The notes under the pieces: model-generated
Told to the model about the DNA's origin: nothing
The model's database searches: none
The model's input: the letters and a program-made list of their open reading frames with translations, nothing else
Program-made: the position numbers and the translations under genes
NCBI RefSeq assembly: GCF_016744155.1
Contig: NZ_JADGEW010000001.1
Location: 1-64,000 of the forward strand
Direction of reading: 5' to 3'
DNA length: 64,000 bases
DNA from: Amphritea sp.
Lineage (GTDB): Bacteria; Pseudomonadota; Gammaproteobacteria; Pseudomonadales; Balneatricaceae
Shown here: positions 45,867 to 52,979 of the stretch, piece after piece
Layout: each line of letters starts with the position of its first letter
Position numbering within the stretch: the first letter of the stretch is position 1

Positions 45867-46032
45867 ATTACTACTATATTTAATAAACATTAACTAAAAA
45901 CTTTTTGGACGATAGACTTTAATATATTCTATATCCTCATCACGAAAGCATGCTGATCAACATAAGGGAATTGTTCGCCAGTAACTCCACAGTCATTCTG
46001 TGGGTAATGTTTTATGTGACAACTTCTAAACC

Positions 46033-46067
46033 AAAAAACCCCATGGTATGTACCATGAGGCTTTTTT
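46033..46067 (-). terminator. Terminator of small-protein gene 3
   Basis: Hairpin around CCATGGTA / TACCATG with A-run left and T-run right. The lower stem has a mismatch (CCC against AGG) relative to the other copies. Confidence 0.8.
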
Positions 46068-46086
46068 AAAAATATGACATTTTTAC

Positions 46087-46320
46087 TTACCTTGATGAAT
46101 CAGTATCCCAACCCAAAACAGCAGTGATCTTATTGTTACTTATCGCTTTATTAGAAGCACTATGAGTTTCAAAGTTGCTTGTTCCATAGCTGGAGTTAAC
46201 TTCCGAAGTGCTTATTATAGTGTTTGAATAAGGCCCTTCTAGAATAGTATTGGCAGCAAATGCGCTGGACGTTATCATTGCTAAGCCTAAAGTAATACCG
46301 GTTAATAGTTTAATATTCAT
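46087..46320 (-). CDS. Small secreted protein 3 of the tandem family (type A)
   Basis: 77 residues, same length as copy 1. Signal MNIKLLTGITLGLAMITSSA-FA, mature part ANTILEGPYSNTI, then STSEVNSSYGTSN and the end ITAVLGWDTDSSR. It shares with copy 1 the GPYS, SEVNSSYGTSN and ITAV features. GAGGAAG precedes the ATG. Own promoter and terminator. Function unknown. Confidence 0.8.
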   Translation of the reverse strand: MNIKLLTGITLGLAMITSSAFAANTILEGPYSNTIISTSEVNSSYGTSNFETHSASNKAISNNKITAVLGWDTDSSR

Positions 46321-46353
46321 AGTCGCTTCCTCACTTAATTTCAATTCACGTTC

Positions 46354-46386
46354 AATATATAATCCCTTCCTGAAATACGGCTGAAA
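46354..46386 (-). promoter_or_regulatory. Promoter of small-protein gene 3
   Basis: TTTCAGCCGTATTTCAG, a 10-bp spacer and TATATT on the minus strand, as at the other copies; the spacer differs in three bases. Confidence 0.65.
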
Positions 46387-46543
46387 ATTTATATCATTTT
46401 TATTAAACTTTAACTAAAGGCATTATTAAAAATACTTTTTTATTCCATCACCTCTAATCTCTGCAGTTTGTCATAAGAGAATTCTTCGCAGGTAATTAAA
46501 AATATTTTCTATGATTAATGTTTTATTTTATATCTGTTAGACC

Positions 46544-46578
46544 AAAAAAAACCTCATGAAGAAAACCATGAGGCTTTT
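46544..46578 (-). terminator. Terminator of small-protein gene 4
   Basis: Stem CCTCATG / CATGAGG with an 8-base loop and a long A-run left, T-run right. A shortened version of the other unit terminators. Confidence 0.8.
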
Positions 46579-46598
46579 AAATATAAAAATCATTTTAC

Positions 46599-46844
46599 TT
46601 AATTTGACGAATCAGCATCCCAACCAAAAATAGGAGTCATTTTACCGCTATTGACTCCTGCATCAACAACTTGATTAGAAGCGCTATTCATTTCTGAATT
46701 AGTTGTTCCATAGCTGGAATTAAATTTTGAATTATTTATTACATGGCTTGAATAAGGCTCTTCTAGAATAGTATTGGCAGCAAAAGCGCTAGATGAGATC
46801 ATTGCTAAGCCTAAAGTAATACCGGTTAATAATTTAATACTCAT
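46599..46844 (-). CDS. Small secreted protein 4 of the tandem family (type B)
   Basis: 81 residues, same length as copy 2. Signal MSIKLLTGITLGLAMISSSA-FA, mature part ANTILEEPYSSHVINNSKFN, with SNQVVDAGVNSGKMTPIFGW and a diverged end DADSSN. It resembles copy 2 across the whole mature part. The Shine-Dalgarno region (GAAGGTGTCGCC) differs slightly from the other copies. A 21-bp inverted repeat lies just upstream of its promoter. Function unknown. Confidence 0.78.
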   Translation of the reverse strand: MSIKLLTGITLGLAMISSSAFAANTILEEPYSSHVINNSKFNSSYGTTNSEMNSASNQVVDAGVNSGKMTPIFGWDADSSN

Positions 46845-46877
46845 GGCGACACCTTCATATGTTTTCAATTCACATTC

Positions 46878-46910
46878 AATATATGAGACTTTCCTGAAAT
46901 CCGGCTGAAA
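46878..46910 (-). promoter_or_regulatory. Promoter of small-protein gene 4
   Basis: TTTCAGCCGGATTTCAG, a 10-bp spacer and TATATT on the minus strand. One base differs between the two direct repeats compared with the other copies. Confidence 0.65.
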
Positions 46911-46914
46911 ATAA

Positions 46915-46971
46915 CTATTCTCGTTATAACATTTACATCTTAAGGCTATATAAATGTTATAACGAGAATAG
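46915..46971. repeat. Perfect 21-bp inverted repeat with 15-bp loop
   Basis: Left arm begins CTATTCTCGTTATAAC and the right arm is its exact reverse complement ending GTTATAACGAGAATAG. Both arms are 21 bp, and the loop reads CATCTTAAGGCTATA. It lies 4 bp beyond the direct repeats of the gene 4 promoter. No T-run. It may be a protein-binding site, a cruciform, or a trace of a small mobile element. Confidence 0.9.
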
Positions 46972-46984
46972 ATTCAAATACGGT

Positions 46985-47196
46985 TAGGTGAAAAAGCCTT
47001 ACGGCATTAGTGAAGACGTTTTAAGTACAGGGGCAAGGTAAGAGTAGGTGCCATTTCCCTTAACCTACAGAGAGTTCACCTATGAGGTCTGATCACCATT
47101 AGCCGCTCCCGTCCCTGACGGCATATCCATTTAAGCCAGTCATCATAAATTCAGCATCACTATATAAACGCTTCCAGTGATAACTGCTGAAAAATC
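46985..47196 (-). pseudogene. Possible decayed fifth unit of the small-protein array
   Basis: At 47148-47196 the minus strand carries TTTTTCAG... GGAAGCG TTTATATAGTGATGCTGAATT, which aligns over about 45 bp with the conserved promoter/leader of the four genes. At 46991-47024 a degenerate hairpin begins AAAAAGCC, like the unit terminators. Between them no signal peptide or related coding sequence is left. This suggests a mostly deleted fifth copy; the similarity is moderate and could be chance. Confidence 0.35.
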
Positions 47197-47210
47197 AGAT
47201 TTTAAGGCGT

Positions 47211-47241
47211 AAAAAAACAGGCATAAAAGCCTGTTTTTTTT
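47211..47241 (-). terminator. Terminator of the TRAP binding-protein gene
   Basis: Perfect stem AAAAAAACAGGC / GCCTGTTTTTTT with loop ATAAAA, 15 bp past the stop codon on the minus strand. Confidence 0.9.
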
Positions 47242-47255
47242 GTTACATAAAGAGC

Positions 47256-48386
47256 TTACAAAGATCGAGCGTTCAGATAAGCCTGCTCAGATACCGCATG
47301 CCACTTGGTAGCCTGATCACGGAACTTAACGAAAGACTCAAAGACTTTCTGCGACATTGGATCTTTCGCCGCCTCTTCAGATACTACCGCATCTGATAAA
47401 GTCTTAATTTCTTTAAGAACCTCATCGGGGAACTGGCGCAATTCAACACCGTGTTCATTTACCAACTGTTCCAGAGCACGGTTATTCTTCGCTGTGAAAT
47501 CAGCCAACATATCCTGGTTCGCCACACGAATAGCACTACGTACAATAACCTGAAGGTCTTCAGGCAGCTTATCAAAGGCTTCTTTATTGATGAAGCTTTC
47601 CAGGGTTGTACCTGGCTCATGCCATCCCGGATAGTAGTAGTACTTAGCTGCTTTATGCAGACCGAAGGCCATATCGTTATATGGACCTACCCACTCAGTT
47701 GCATCAATAGCTCCGGACTGTAGTGATGGGAAGATCTCACCACCAGGCAACAGTACCGGTGTACCACCTGCCCGCTTGAGCACTTCACCACCCAGACCCG
47801 GGATACGCATTTTCAGACCTTTCAGGTCGTCTACTGAGTTAATTTCACGGTTAAACCAGCCACCCATCTGCACACCGGTATTACCCGCCGCGCCAGGAAT
47901 CAGACCGAACTCGGCGTAAACTTCCTCCCATAGCTCCATACCACCACCGTGATACAGCCATGAATTCATCTCCTGAGCGGTAAGTCCGAAAGGAACCGCG
48001 GCAAAGAACTGGGCGGCACGAGTCTTACCTTTCCAATAGTATGCAGCACCATGACCCATTTCTGCAGTACCACGGGATACGGCATCAAAGATCTCTAGCG
48101 CGCCGACGAGCTCTTTAGCACCATAGACTTTTACTTTGATCCGCCCACCGGACATTGCGCCGATCAGGTCCGCCAGGTTATTCGCACCCGTCCCCAAACC
48201 GGGGAAGTTTTTTGGCCAGGTTGTAACCATCTTCCATTCGATGGTTTCAGGCTTAGCCGCTACTGGTGCAGCAGGCTGAGCAACCGGTTTACAATCAGCA
48301 ACCGGAGCTTTTTGTTCCGTACAAGCAGCCAGGCCTACCGCAGCAGCACCTAGTCCCAGGACTTTAACAATCGCACGACGTTTCAC
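47256..48386 (-). CDS. dctP: TRAP transporter substrate-binding lipoprotein (DctP family)
   Basis: Periplasmic substrate receptor of a TRAP importer, 376 residues. The N-terminus MKRRAIVKVLGLGAAAVGLAAC combines a twin-arginine-like motif with a lipobox (LAAC), so it is probably exported by Tat and lipid-anchored. Mature motifs WKMVTTWPKNFPGLGTGANNLA, GAAYYWKGK, GGWFNREINSVDDLKGLKMRIPGLGGEVL and ATEWVGPYNDM match the mannitol/chloroaromatic-type binding proteins, in which the conserved Arg binds a carboxylate. It presumably works with DctQM encoded across the small-protein array. Confidence 0.92.
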   Translation of the reverse strand: MKRRAIVKVLGLGAAAVGLAACTEQKAPVADCKPVAQPAAPVAAKPETIEWKMVTTWPKNFPGLGTGANNLADLIGAMSGGRIKVKVYGAKELVGALEIFDAVSRGTAEMGHGAAYYWKGKTRAAQFFAAVPFGLTAQEMNSWLYHGGGMELWEEVYAEFGLIPGAAGNTGVQMGGWFNREINSVDDLKGLKMRIPGLGGEVLKRAGGTPVLLPGGEIFPSLQSGAIDATEWVGPYNDMAFGLHKAAKYYYYPGWHEPGTTLESFINKEAFDKLPEDLQVIVRSAIRVANQDMLADFTAKNNRALEQLVNEHGVELRQFPDEVLKEIKTLSDAVVSEEAAKDPMSQKVFESFVKFRDQATKWHAVSEQAYLNARSL

Positions 48387-48609
48387 AAGGCTTCTCCCTA
48401 ATCGTCATTTTGTTCTATTTTTATACATAACCCAATGAACATAGCACCTAGTTATAAATCCTGCAATTTCAAATAGTAAGCTCTCTACTATATGACCTTT
48501 CTCACAGCTAAATAGCGCTAATAATAGGCTATGCGTTTATTCTCTTAATCTGAATTACTGATATACTCATTGCCGTTACATTACGCATAACCTGAAGACG
48601 GAATCTAAC

Positions 48610-49491
48610 TTGCAGTCCCTTAACCTTCTTAAATCTATTGCTGATGCAAAATCCAACCTCCGCAAGTCGGAACAGAAAGTTGCTGACTACGTTCTGGAGA
48701 ATCCTGCGGATGTAATCCATATGCGGATTGTTGATCTGGCCTCCGAAGCTAATGTGAGTGAGCCCACCGTAGTACGTTTCTGTCGGGCACTTAACTATGA
48801 CGGCTTTCAGGATTTTAAGCTGACGTTGGCACAAGGCCTTGCGAGCAATGCTAACTTCGAGCAATTCTCCCTCAACAGTAAAGATACTGTCAGCGAGTTT
48901 AAGCAGAAGATATTCGATTCAACCGTCGGCAACATGATGCGGGTTCGGGAAGAACTTAACGCTGAAACCCTCGAAGCCGCTATTGATGCTATTGCCAGTA
49001 CTAACCGCCTGGAGCTCTACGGTTTTGGTGCATCCGCTCCCGTCTGTAATGACGCCCAGCACAAGTTTCATCGCTTAAAAATAGCAACCTCTGCCTATTC
49101 AGACCCACACATGCAGATGATATCAGCAACGACTCTGACGGAGCAGGATGTCGTGATCGCTATATCTCAAACAGGCCGCACCAAGGACCTACTGCATTCG
49201 GTAAAACTGGTTAAAGACGCCGGGGTAACCGTTATATCACTTTGCCCAAGCAATACCCCACTAGCGGATCTGGCATCGATATCAATTCATATCGACCTGG
49301 AAGAAGATAAAGACCTCAGTACGCTGATGTCTTCTAGGGTTGTTCATCTGGTAGTTATTGATGTACTAGCCGTTGGTGTAGCAATGAAACTGGGGCCAGG
49401 ACTGCTCGACCACCTCAAAACGATCAAACGCAGCCTGAAGAGCCTACGTCAGAACGATAAACGCCTGCCTTTACGAAAACCTGCTGACTGA
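48610..49491 (+). CDS. hexR: RpiR-family transcription regulator HexR
   Basis: Sugar-phosphate-responsive repressor that controls central carbon genes in gammaproteobacteria. 293 residues: an N-terminal helix-turn-helix (LRKSEQKVADYVLENP, then EANVSEPTVVRFCRAL, nearly identical to E. coli HexR) and a C-terminal SIS domain with ISQTGRTKDLL. The start codon appears to be TTG, with GACGGA upstream; no ATG or GTG gives a complete N-terminus. It is divergent from the TRAP binding-protein gene, but a direct link between them is not shown. Confidence 0.88.
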   Translation: MQSLNLLKSIADAKSNLRKSEQKVADYVLENPADVIHMRIVDLASEANVSEPTVVRFCRALNYDGFQDFKLTLAQGLASNANFEQFSLNSKDTVSEFKQKIFDSTVGNMMRVREELNAETLEAAIDAIASTNRLELYGFGASAPVCNDAQHKFHRLKIATSAYSDPHMQMISATTLTEQDVVIAISQTGRTKDLLHSVKLVKDAGVTVISLCPSNTPLADLASISIHIDLEEDKDLSTLMSSRVVHLVVIDVLAVGVAMKLGPGLLDHLKTIKRSLKSLRQNDKRLPLRKPAD

Positions 49492-49700
49492 TTTCTGTAA
49501 GGTTTTTCTCATTTCTGTAACATTCTTCCGTCACTATCTCTCCCGTTGAGGCCTCTTTTCAGGCCTCTGCATCCTTGAAATTCTCTTTTTTCTGTTATAA
49601 AAAAGAGTCTAGCTGTTACCAATAAAGCAAAATGGTCTGTTAGCCAGCCCTCATTTCAGGCTTTCAGATAGATTTTACAGAAGGTATAGGAACCAGTGCT

Positions 49701-49907
49701 ATGCTGAAACGGAAAGATCAGAATCTCAGCCAAATTCAAACAGAAGTCTTTGATATAATTGTTGGTATAGATGAGGAAAAAAAACAGGCTAAACTCAAGA
49801 AAGCCTCAATGAAAAGCCTTACCTACCGACGTGCTATTGAAGAACGTAAACAACAGAAAGAACTCGAACATCAGATTAACGATGAACTCTGGTTTGACGA
49901 TATTTAA
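49701..49907 (+). CDS. Small highly charged protein, possibly PA3496-like
   Basis: 68 residues, very rich in Lys, Glu and Gln, with a likely single long helix. The end RRAIEERKQQKELEHQINDELWFDD resembles in outline the small PA3496-type proteins of Pseudomonas that end in a basic helix plus FDD motif; this is a weak recall-based match. Good ATG and a following terminator support it as a gene. No signal peptide. Confidence 0.6.
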   Translation: MLKRKDQNLSQIQTEVFDIIVGIDEEKKQAKLKKASMKSLTYRRAIEERKQQKELEHQINDELWFDDI

Positions 49908-49918
49908 AGATAAGGTAT

Positions 49919-49946
49919 AAAAAAGCCCGCTGATGCAGGCTTTTTT
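49919..49946. terminator. Bidirectional terminator
   Basis: Stem GCCCGC / GCAGGC (one mismatch) with loop TGAT, flanked by A6 and T6. It ends the small charged-protein gene and the converging GltB-like gene. Confidence 0.8.
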
Positions 49947-49954
49947 CAGTTCTA

Positions 49955-51454
49955 TTACATCTCTGGGTAGAGAATATCCAGCGGTACTGAACGGCCACTG
50001 TCTATCACTATCGCTGCATGCTTACGTTTTAGCTTGCGGGGCTCGGATACACCGCATGAATGGGCAATCATCTCCACCTCGTTCGCCAGATGCCTATGAT
50101 AATTTGTCACCCTTACCGATTTGTTTTCCGGCACTAAGCCACGCTGCAAATCTTTATCGTGGGTCGTAATACCGGTCGGGCAGGTGTTCTTATTACACTG
50201 CAACGCCTGAATACAGCCGAGTGCAAACATAAAGCCCCTGGCACTGACACAAAAATCGGCGCCCATACAAAGCGCAGCAGCGACATCAGTAGGGTTGATA
50301 CACTTACCCGATGCGACCACCCTGACTCGATCCCGCAGACCATGCATAATCAGCTTGTTAACCAAAGCCGGTAAACTTTCCCTTAGCGGTAGCCCAACAC
50401 TATCCATCAGTGGCATCGGTGCCGCACCGGTACCACCATCACTACTGTCTAAAGTAATAAAGTCTGGCGCTTCTTCAATACCCCGGGAGACCATCCGCTC
50501 GCAAAACTCATCCAGCCAGTCTGTAGAACCTAGCACTAGCTTGAAACCCACCGGCTTACCGGTCACCTCGCGAATATGGCTAACCATATCCAACAGGTCA
50601 TCGATCGACGCGATATCCGGGTGCCGATTTGGACTAATAGACGCCTGGCCTTCCGGTATACCCCTAATTGCCGCTATGTCAGCGCTGACTTTCTCAGCCG
50701 GCAGCATCCCACCTTTACCAGGTTTAGCTCCCTGGCTGAGCTTAATTTCAAACATCTTGACCTGCTCATGAGCGGCTTTCTCTTTCAGTTTCTCATCGTT
50801 GAGCATGCCCTGTTGATCACGTACGCCGTATTTGGCAGTACCTATCTGGCAAACAATGTCACAACCTCCTTCTAAATGGTACGGAGACAAACCGCCCTCA
50901 CCGGTATTCATCCAGCAACCCGCCTCTCTAGCACCCCGAGAAAGCGCCTGAACAGCGGGCTTTGATAAAGCTCCGTAGCTCATGCCCGAAATATTAAAAA
51001 ATGATTTTGCATCAAAAGGCTGACGACAATGAGGACCAATACGCAGGGGCTGATTCTTCACTGCATCTTCTTTTAAAGTAGGAAACGGGCAGTTAAGGAA
51101 GAAATAAGTACCGGGAATTCGCAGATCCCGGGATGAACCAAAAGCGATAGTATTATCGATATCCTTTGCGGCTCGATAACACCAACTGCGCTGCGCCCGG
51201 TTAAAAGGCATCTCTTCTCTGTCCATAGCGAAGAAATACTGTCGGAAGAACTCACCCAGATGCTCAAAAACATAGCGGAAGCGGCCAAATAACGGATAGT
51301 TTCGTCGTATAGTCTGCTTGGTTTGATGTTTATCTATTTGATAAATAATCAACCCAATTATTAATCCACCGATGACGATCAACAGCAAAATGCCGCCCAG
51401 AATTGCCACGAAATTAATCGCAAAGCTACTGACGGGATCGATCATATTCCGCAC
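49955..51454 (-). CDS. FMN-binding glutamate synthase family protein
   Basis: 499 residues. One N-terminal membrane helix (FVAILGGILLLIVIGGLIIGLIIY) is followed by a domain homologous to the FMN/Fe-S part of glutamate synthase GltB: SGMSYGALSKPAVQALS, GEGGLSPYH, KPGKGGMLPAEKVS, SSDGGTGAAP, and the cysteine cluster CIQALQCNKNTCPTGI that binds a 3Fe-4S cluster. It lacks the amidotransferase domain, so it does not use glutamine by itself. The true reaction of this stand-alone group is not established; membrane anchoring is inferred from the helix. Confidence 0.88.
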   Translation of the reverse strand: MRNMIDPVSSFAINFVAILGGILLLIVIGGLIIGLIIYQIDKHQTKQTIRRNYPLFGRFRYVFEHLGEFFRQYFFAMDREEMPFNRAQRSWCYRAAKDIDNTIAFGSSRDLRIPGTYFFLNCPFPTLKEDAVKNQPLRIGPHCRQPFDAKSFFNISGMSYGALSKPAVQALSRGAREAGCWMNTGEGGLSPYHLEGGCDIVCQIGTAKYGVRDQQGMLNDEKLKEKAAHEQVKMFEIKLSQGAKPGKGGMLPAEKVSADIAAIRGIPEGQASISPNRHPDIASIDDLLDMVSHIREVTGKPVGFKLVLGSTDWLDEFCERMVSRGIEEAPDFITLDSSDGGTGAAPMPLMDSVGLPLRESLPALVNKLIMHGLRDRVRVVASGKCINPTDVAAALCMGADFCVSARGFMFALGCIQALQCNKNTCPTGITTHDKDLQRGLVPENKSVRVTNYHRHLANEVEMIAHSCGVSEPRKLKRKHAAIVIDSGRSVPLDILYPEM

Positions 51455-51579
51455 TCCTAGTTATTATTTGTTAGCGCATATTAAGAAACAGATGCAACAA
51501 TCCTAACCTGTTGTATCGGCAAAGCATATGGGAACAATAGACTGAGTAGAAAAATTATATTTAATGACAAATTTGCAGA

Positions 51580-52836
51580 TTAATTATCATCGCTGATCCA
51601 GTCAGGAGAAACCACACGGGCCAGTTCGCGCTGCATAATCACCTGACCATGGCGTACTGACAATAAGACCTCCCCCTGCTGACGAATTACGCTGTAGTCA
51701 TCTTCACCATCTAGCAATATAAAACTACCGGAATTACCGACTTGTATGCCATAACAGTCATGAATATTCAGCGTCCGAGCGCTGTTATCAGTAATCAAAT
51801 CAAGTGCTGTGCTGAAATCTGTATATCCCATCATCTGACAGATATGCAGGCCGAAATCCAGAGTACGTAATAGTTTGCCATTACCCAGGGAATACCAGGG
51901 ATCAAAGATTGAGTCTTCGCCAAAACAAACATTTATACCTTCGGCATTAAGCTCTTTTACCCGAGTAAGACCACGGCGTTTAGGGTAGCTATCAAAGCGA
52001 CCTTGCAGATGGATACTCTCCGTTGGGCAGGAAACAAAGTTAATGCCTGATTTTTTCAGTAAGCGAAACAGCTTAGAACAATAGGCATTATCGTAAGAGC
52101 CCATCGCCGTGGTATGGCTGGCAGTGACTCTTGAGCCCATATTATTGAACAAGGCCTCTGCCGCCAGCACTTCAAGAAAGCGGGAGTTAGGATCATCCGT
52201 CTCATCACAATGTACATCCACCAGACGGTCGTATTTCAGTGCCAGCTCGATTACCTTTTTCATCGAAGCTTCGCCTAACTCGCGGGTGTACTCAAAATGT
52301 GGAATACCACCCACAACATCTGCGCCAATCTGCAGCGCTTGCTCCATCAACTCAAGTCCACTCGGATAAGAGAGCAGCCCCTCCTGAGGAAATGCTACGA
52401 CCTGGATATCAATTTTGTCAGAAAGCTCATCCCGCAGCGCACAAAGGGTTTTAATACCTATCAGACTTGGGTCACTGACATCTGCATGGGTACGGATATG
52501 TTGCACCCCCTGGCTCACCAATAACTGGATTGTTTTCCTAGCCCGTTGGCGTATATCAGCTTCATTTAATAGTGGCTTACGCTCACTCCACCGCTCAATA
52601 CCCTCAAACAGTGTGCCGCTCTGGTTCCAGTTAGGTTCACCGGCCGTTAACGCTGCATCCAGATGGATATGTGGTTCAACAAAGGGCGCGCAGACCAACT
52701 TCCCACTAGCATCGATCTGCCCCTCTACAACACTCAACGGGCCATCTTGTTCGCAGATAGCCGTAAAGTAACCCTTATTGATTTTCAAGCTATATAGCGC
52801 TGCTTTACTTCGCAGACGAGCGTTAACAATCTCCAT
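51580..52836 (-). CDS. codA: CodA-like cytosine deaminase family amidohydrolase
   Basis: Metal-dependent deaminase, 418 residues. The TIM-barrel metal site is intact: H56 and H58 (EPHIHLD), H209 (DVHCDETDD, with catalytic Glu 212), H241 (TASHTTAM) and D308. VVAFPQEG with Q151 matches the pyrimidine-contact Gln of E. coli CodA, and the block IHLQGRFDSYPKRRGLTRVKE is almost the same as in CodA. However, the E. coli motif FGHDDVFDPW reads FGEDSIFDPW, so the residue after the metal Asp is Ser 309 instead of Asp. The substrate may be cytosine or a related compound. Monocistronic. Confidence 0.82.
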   Translation of the reverse strand: MEIVNARLRSKAALYSLKINKGYFTAICEQDGPLSVVEGQIDASGKLVCAPFVEPHIHLDAALTAGEPNWNQSGTLFEGIERWSERKPLLNEADIRQRARKTIQLLVSQGVQHIRTHADVSDPSLIGIKTLCALRDELSDKIDIQVVAFPQEGLLSYPSGLELMEQALQIGADVVGGIPHFEYTRELGEASMKKVIELALKYDRLVDVHCDETDDPNSRFLEVLAAEALFNNMGSRVTASHTTAMGSYDNAYCSKLFRLLKKSGINFVSCPTESIHLQGRFDSYPKRRGLTRVKELNAEGINVCFGEDSIFDPWYSLGNGKLLRTLDFGLHICQMMGYTDFSTALDLITDNSARTLNIHDCYGIQVGNSGSFILLDGEDDYSVIRQQGEVLLSVRHGQVIMQRELARVVSPDWISDDN

Positions 52837-52902
52837 ATTATTCTCGCTTTAATTGTCACTATTAGGGTGTTGAAACAGAACCTGCTCAATCAAGAAAACA
52901 AT

Positions 52903-52933
52903 CTACAGGTATTCAATAGATAAACACCTGCAG
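52903..52933 (-). terminator. Possible terminator of glmS
   Basis: Imperfect hairpin CTACAGGT / ACCTGCAG about 50 bp past the glmS stop codon, followed on the minus strand by ATTGTTTTC. A moderate candidate only. Confidence 0.4.
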
Positions 52934-52979
52934 ATCATTTGATGTGCAAATAAAGGGAACTGACTTCAGACCCTATCAA

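Noticed and set aside
45801-45890. N-terminal extension of small protein 2 (30 extra codons)
   Set aside because: This extension is the conserved promoter and leader of the unit; the other copies have stops or no start there, and the Shine-Dalgarno sits before the inner ATG.
44998-46971. CRISPR-like array
   Set aside because: Repeats are about 510 bp, contain coding sequence and diverge from one another; there is no short direct repeat with unique spacers and no cas gene.
48387-48609. HexR operator in the dctP-hexR interval
   Set aside because: I looked for the TGTAAT-N3-ATTACA type palindrome; only isolated half-like sequences are present, so no site is claimed.
49510-49545. Pho-box-like CTGTAAC ATTC TTCCGTCAC downstream of hexR
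   Set aside because: Only the first 7-mer fits; the second CGTCAC is out of the 11-bp register and no properly spaced -10 follows, so it is not called.
49548-49567. GAGGCCT / AGGCCTC hairpin after hexR as terminator
   Set aside because: Stem is good, but no T-run follows on the plus strand; could be a weak terminator only.
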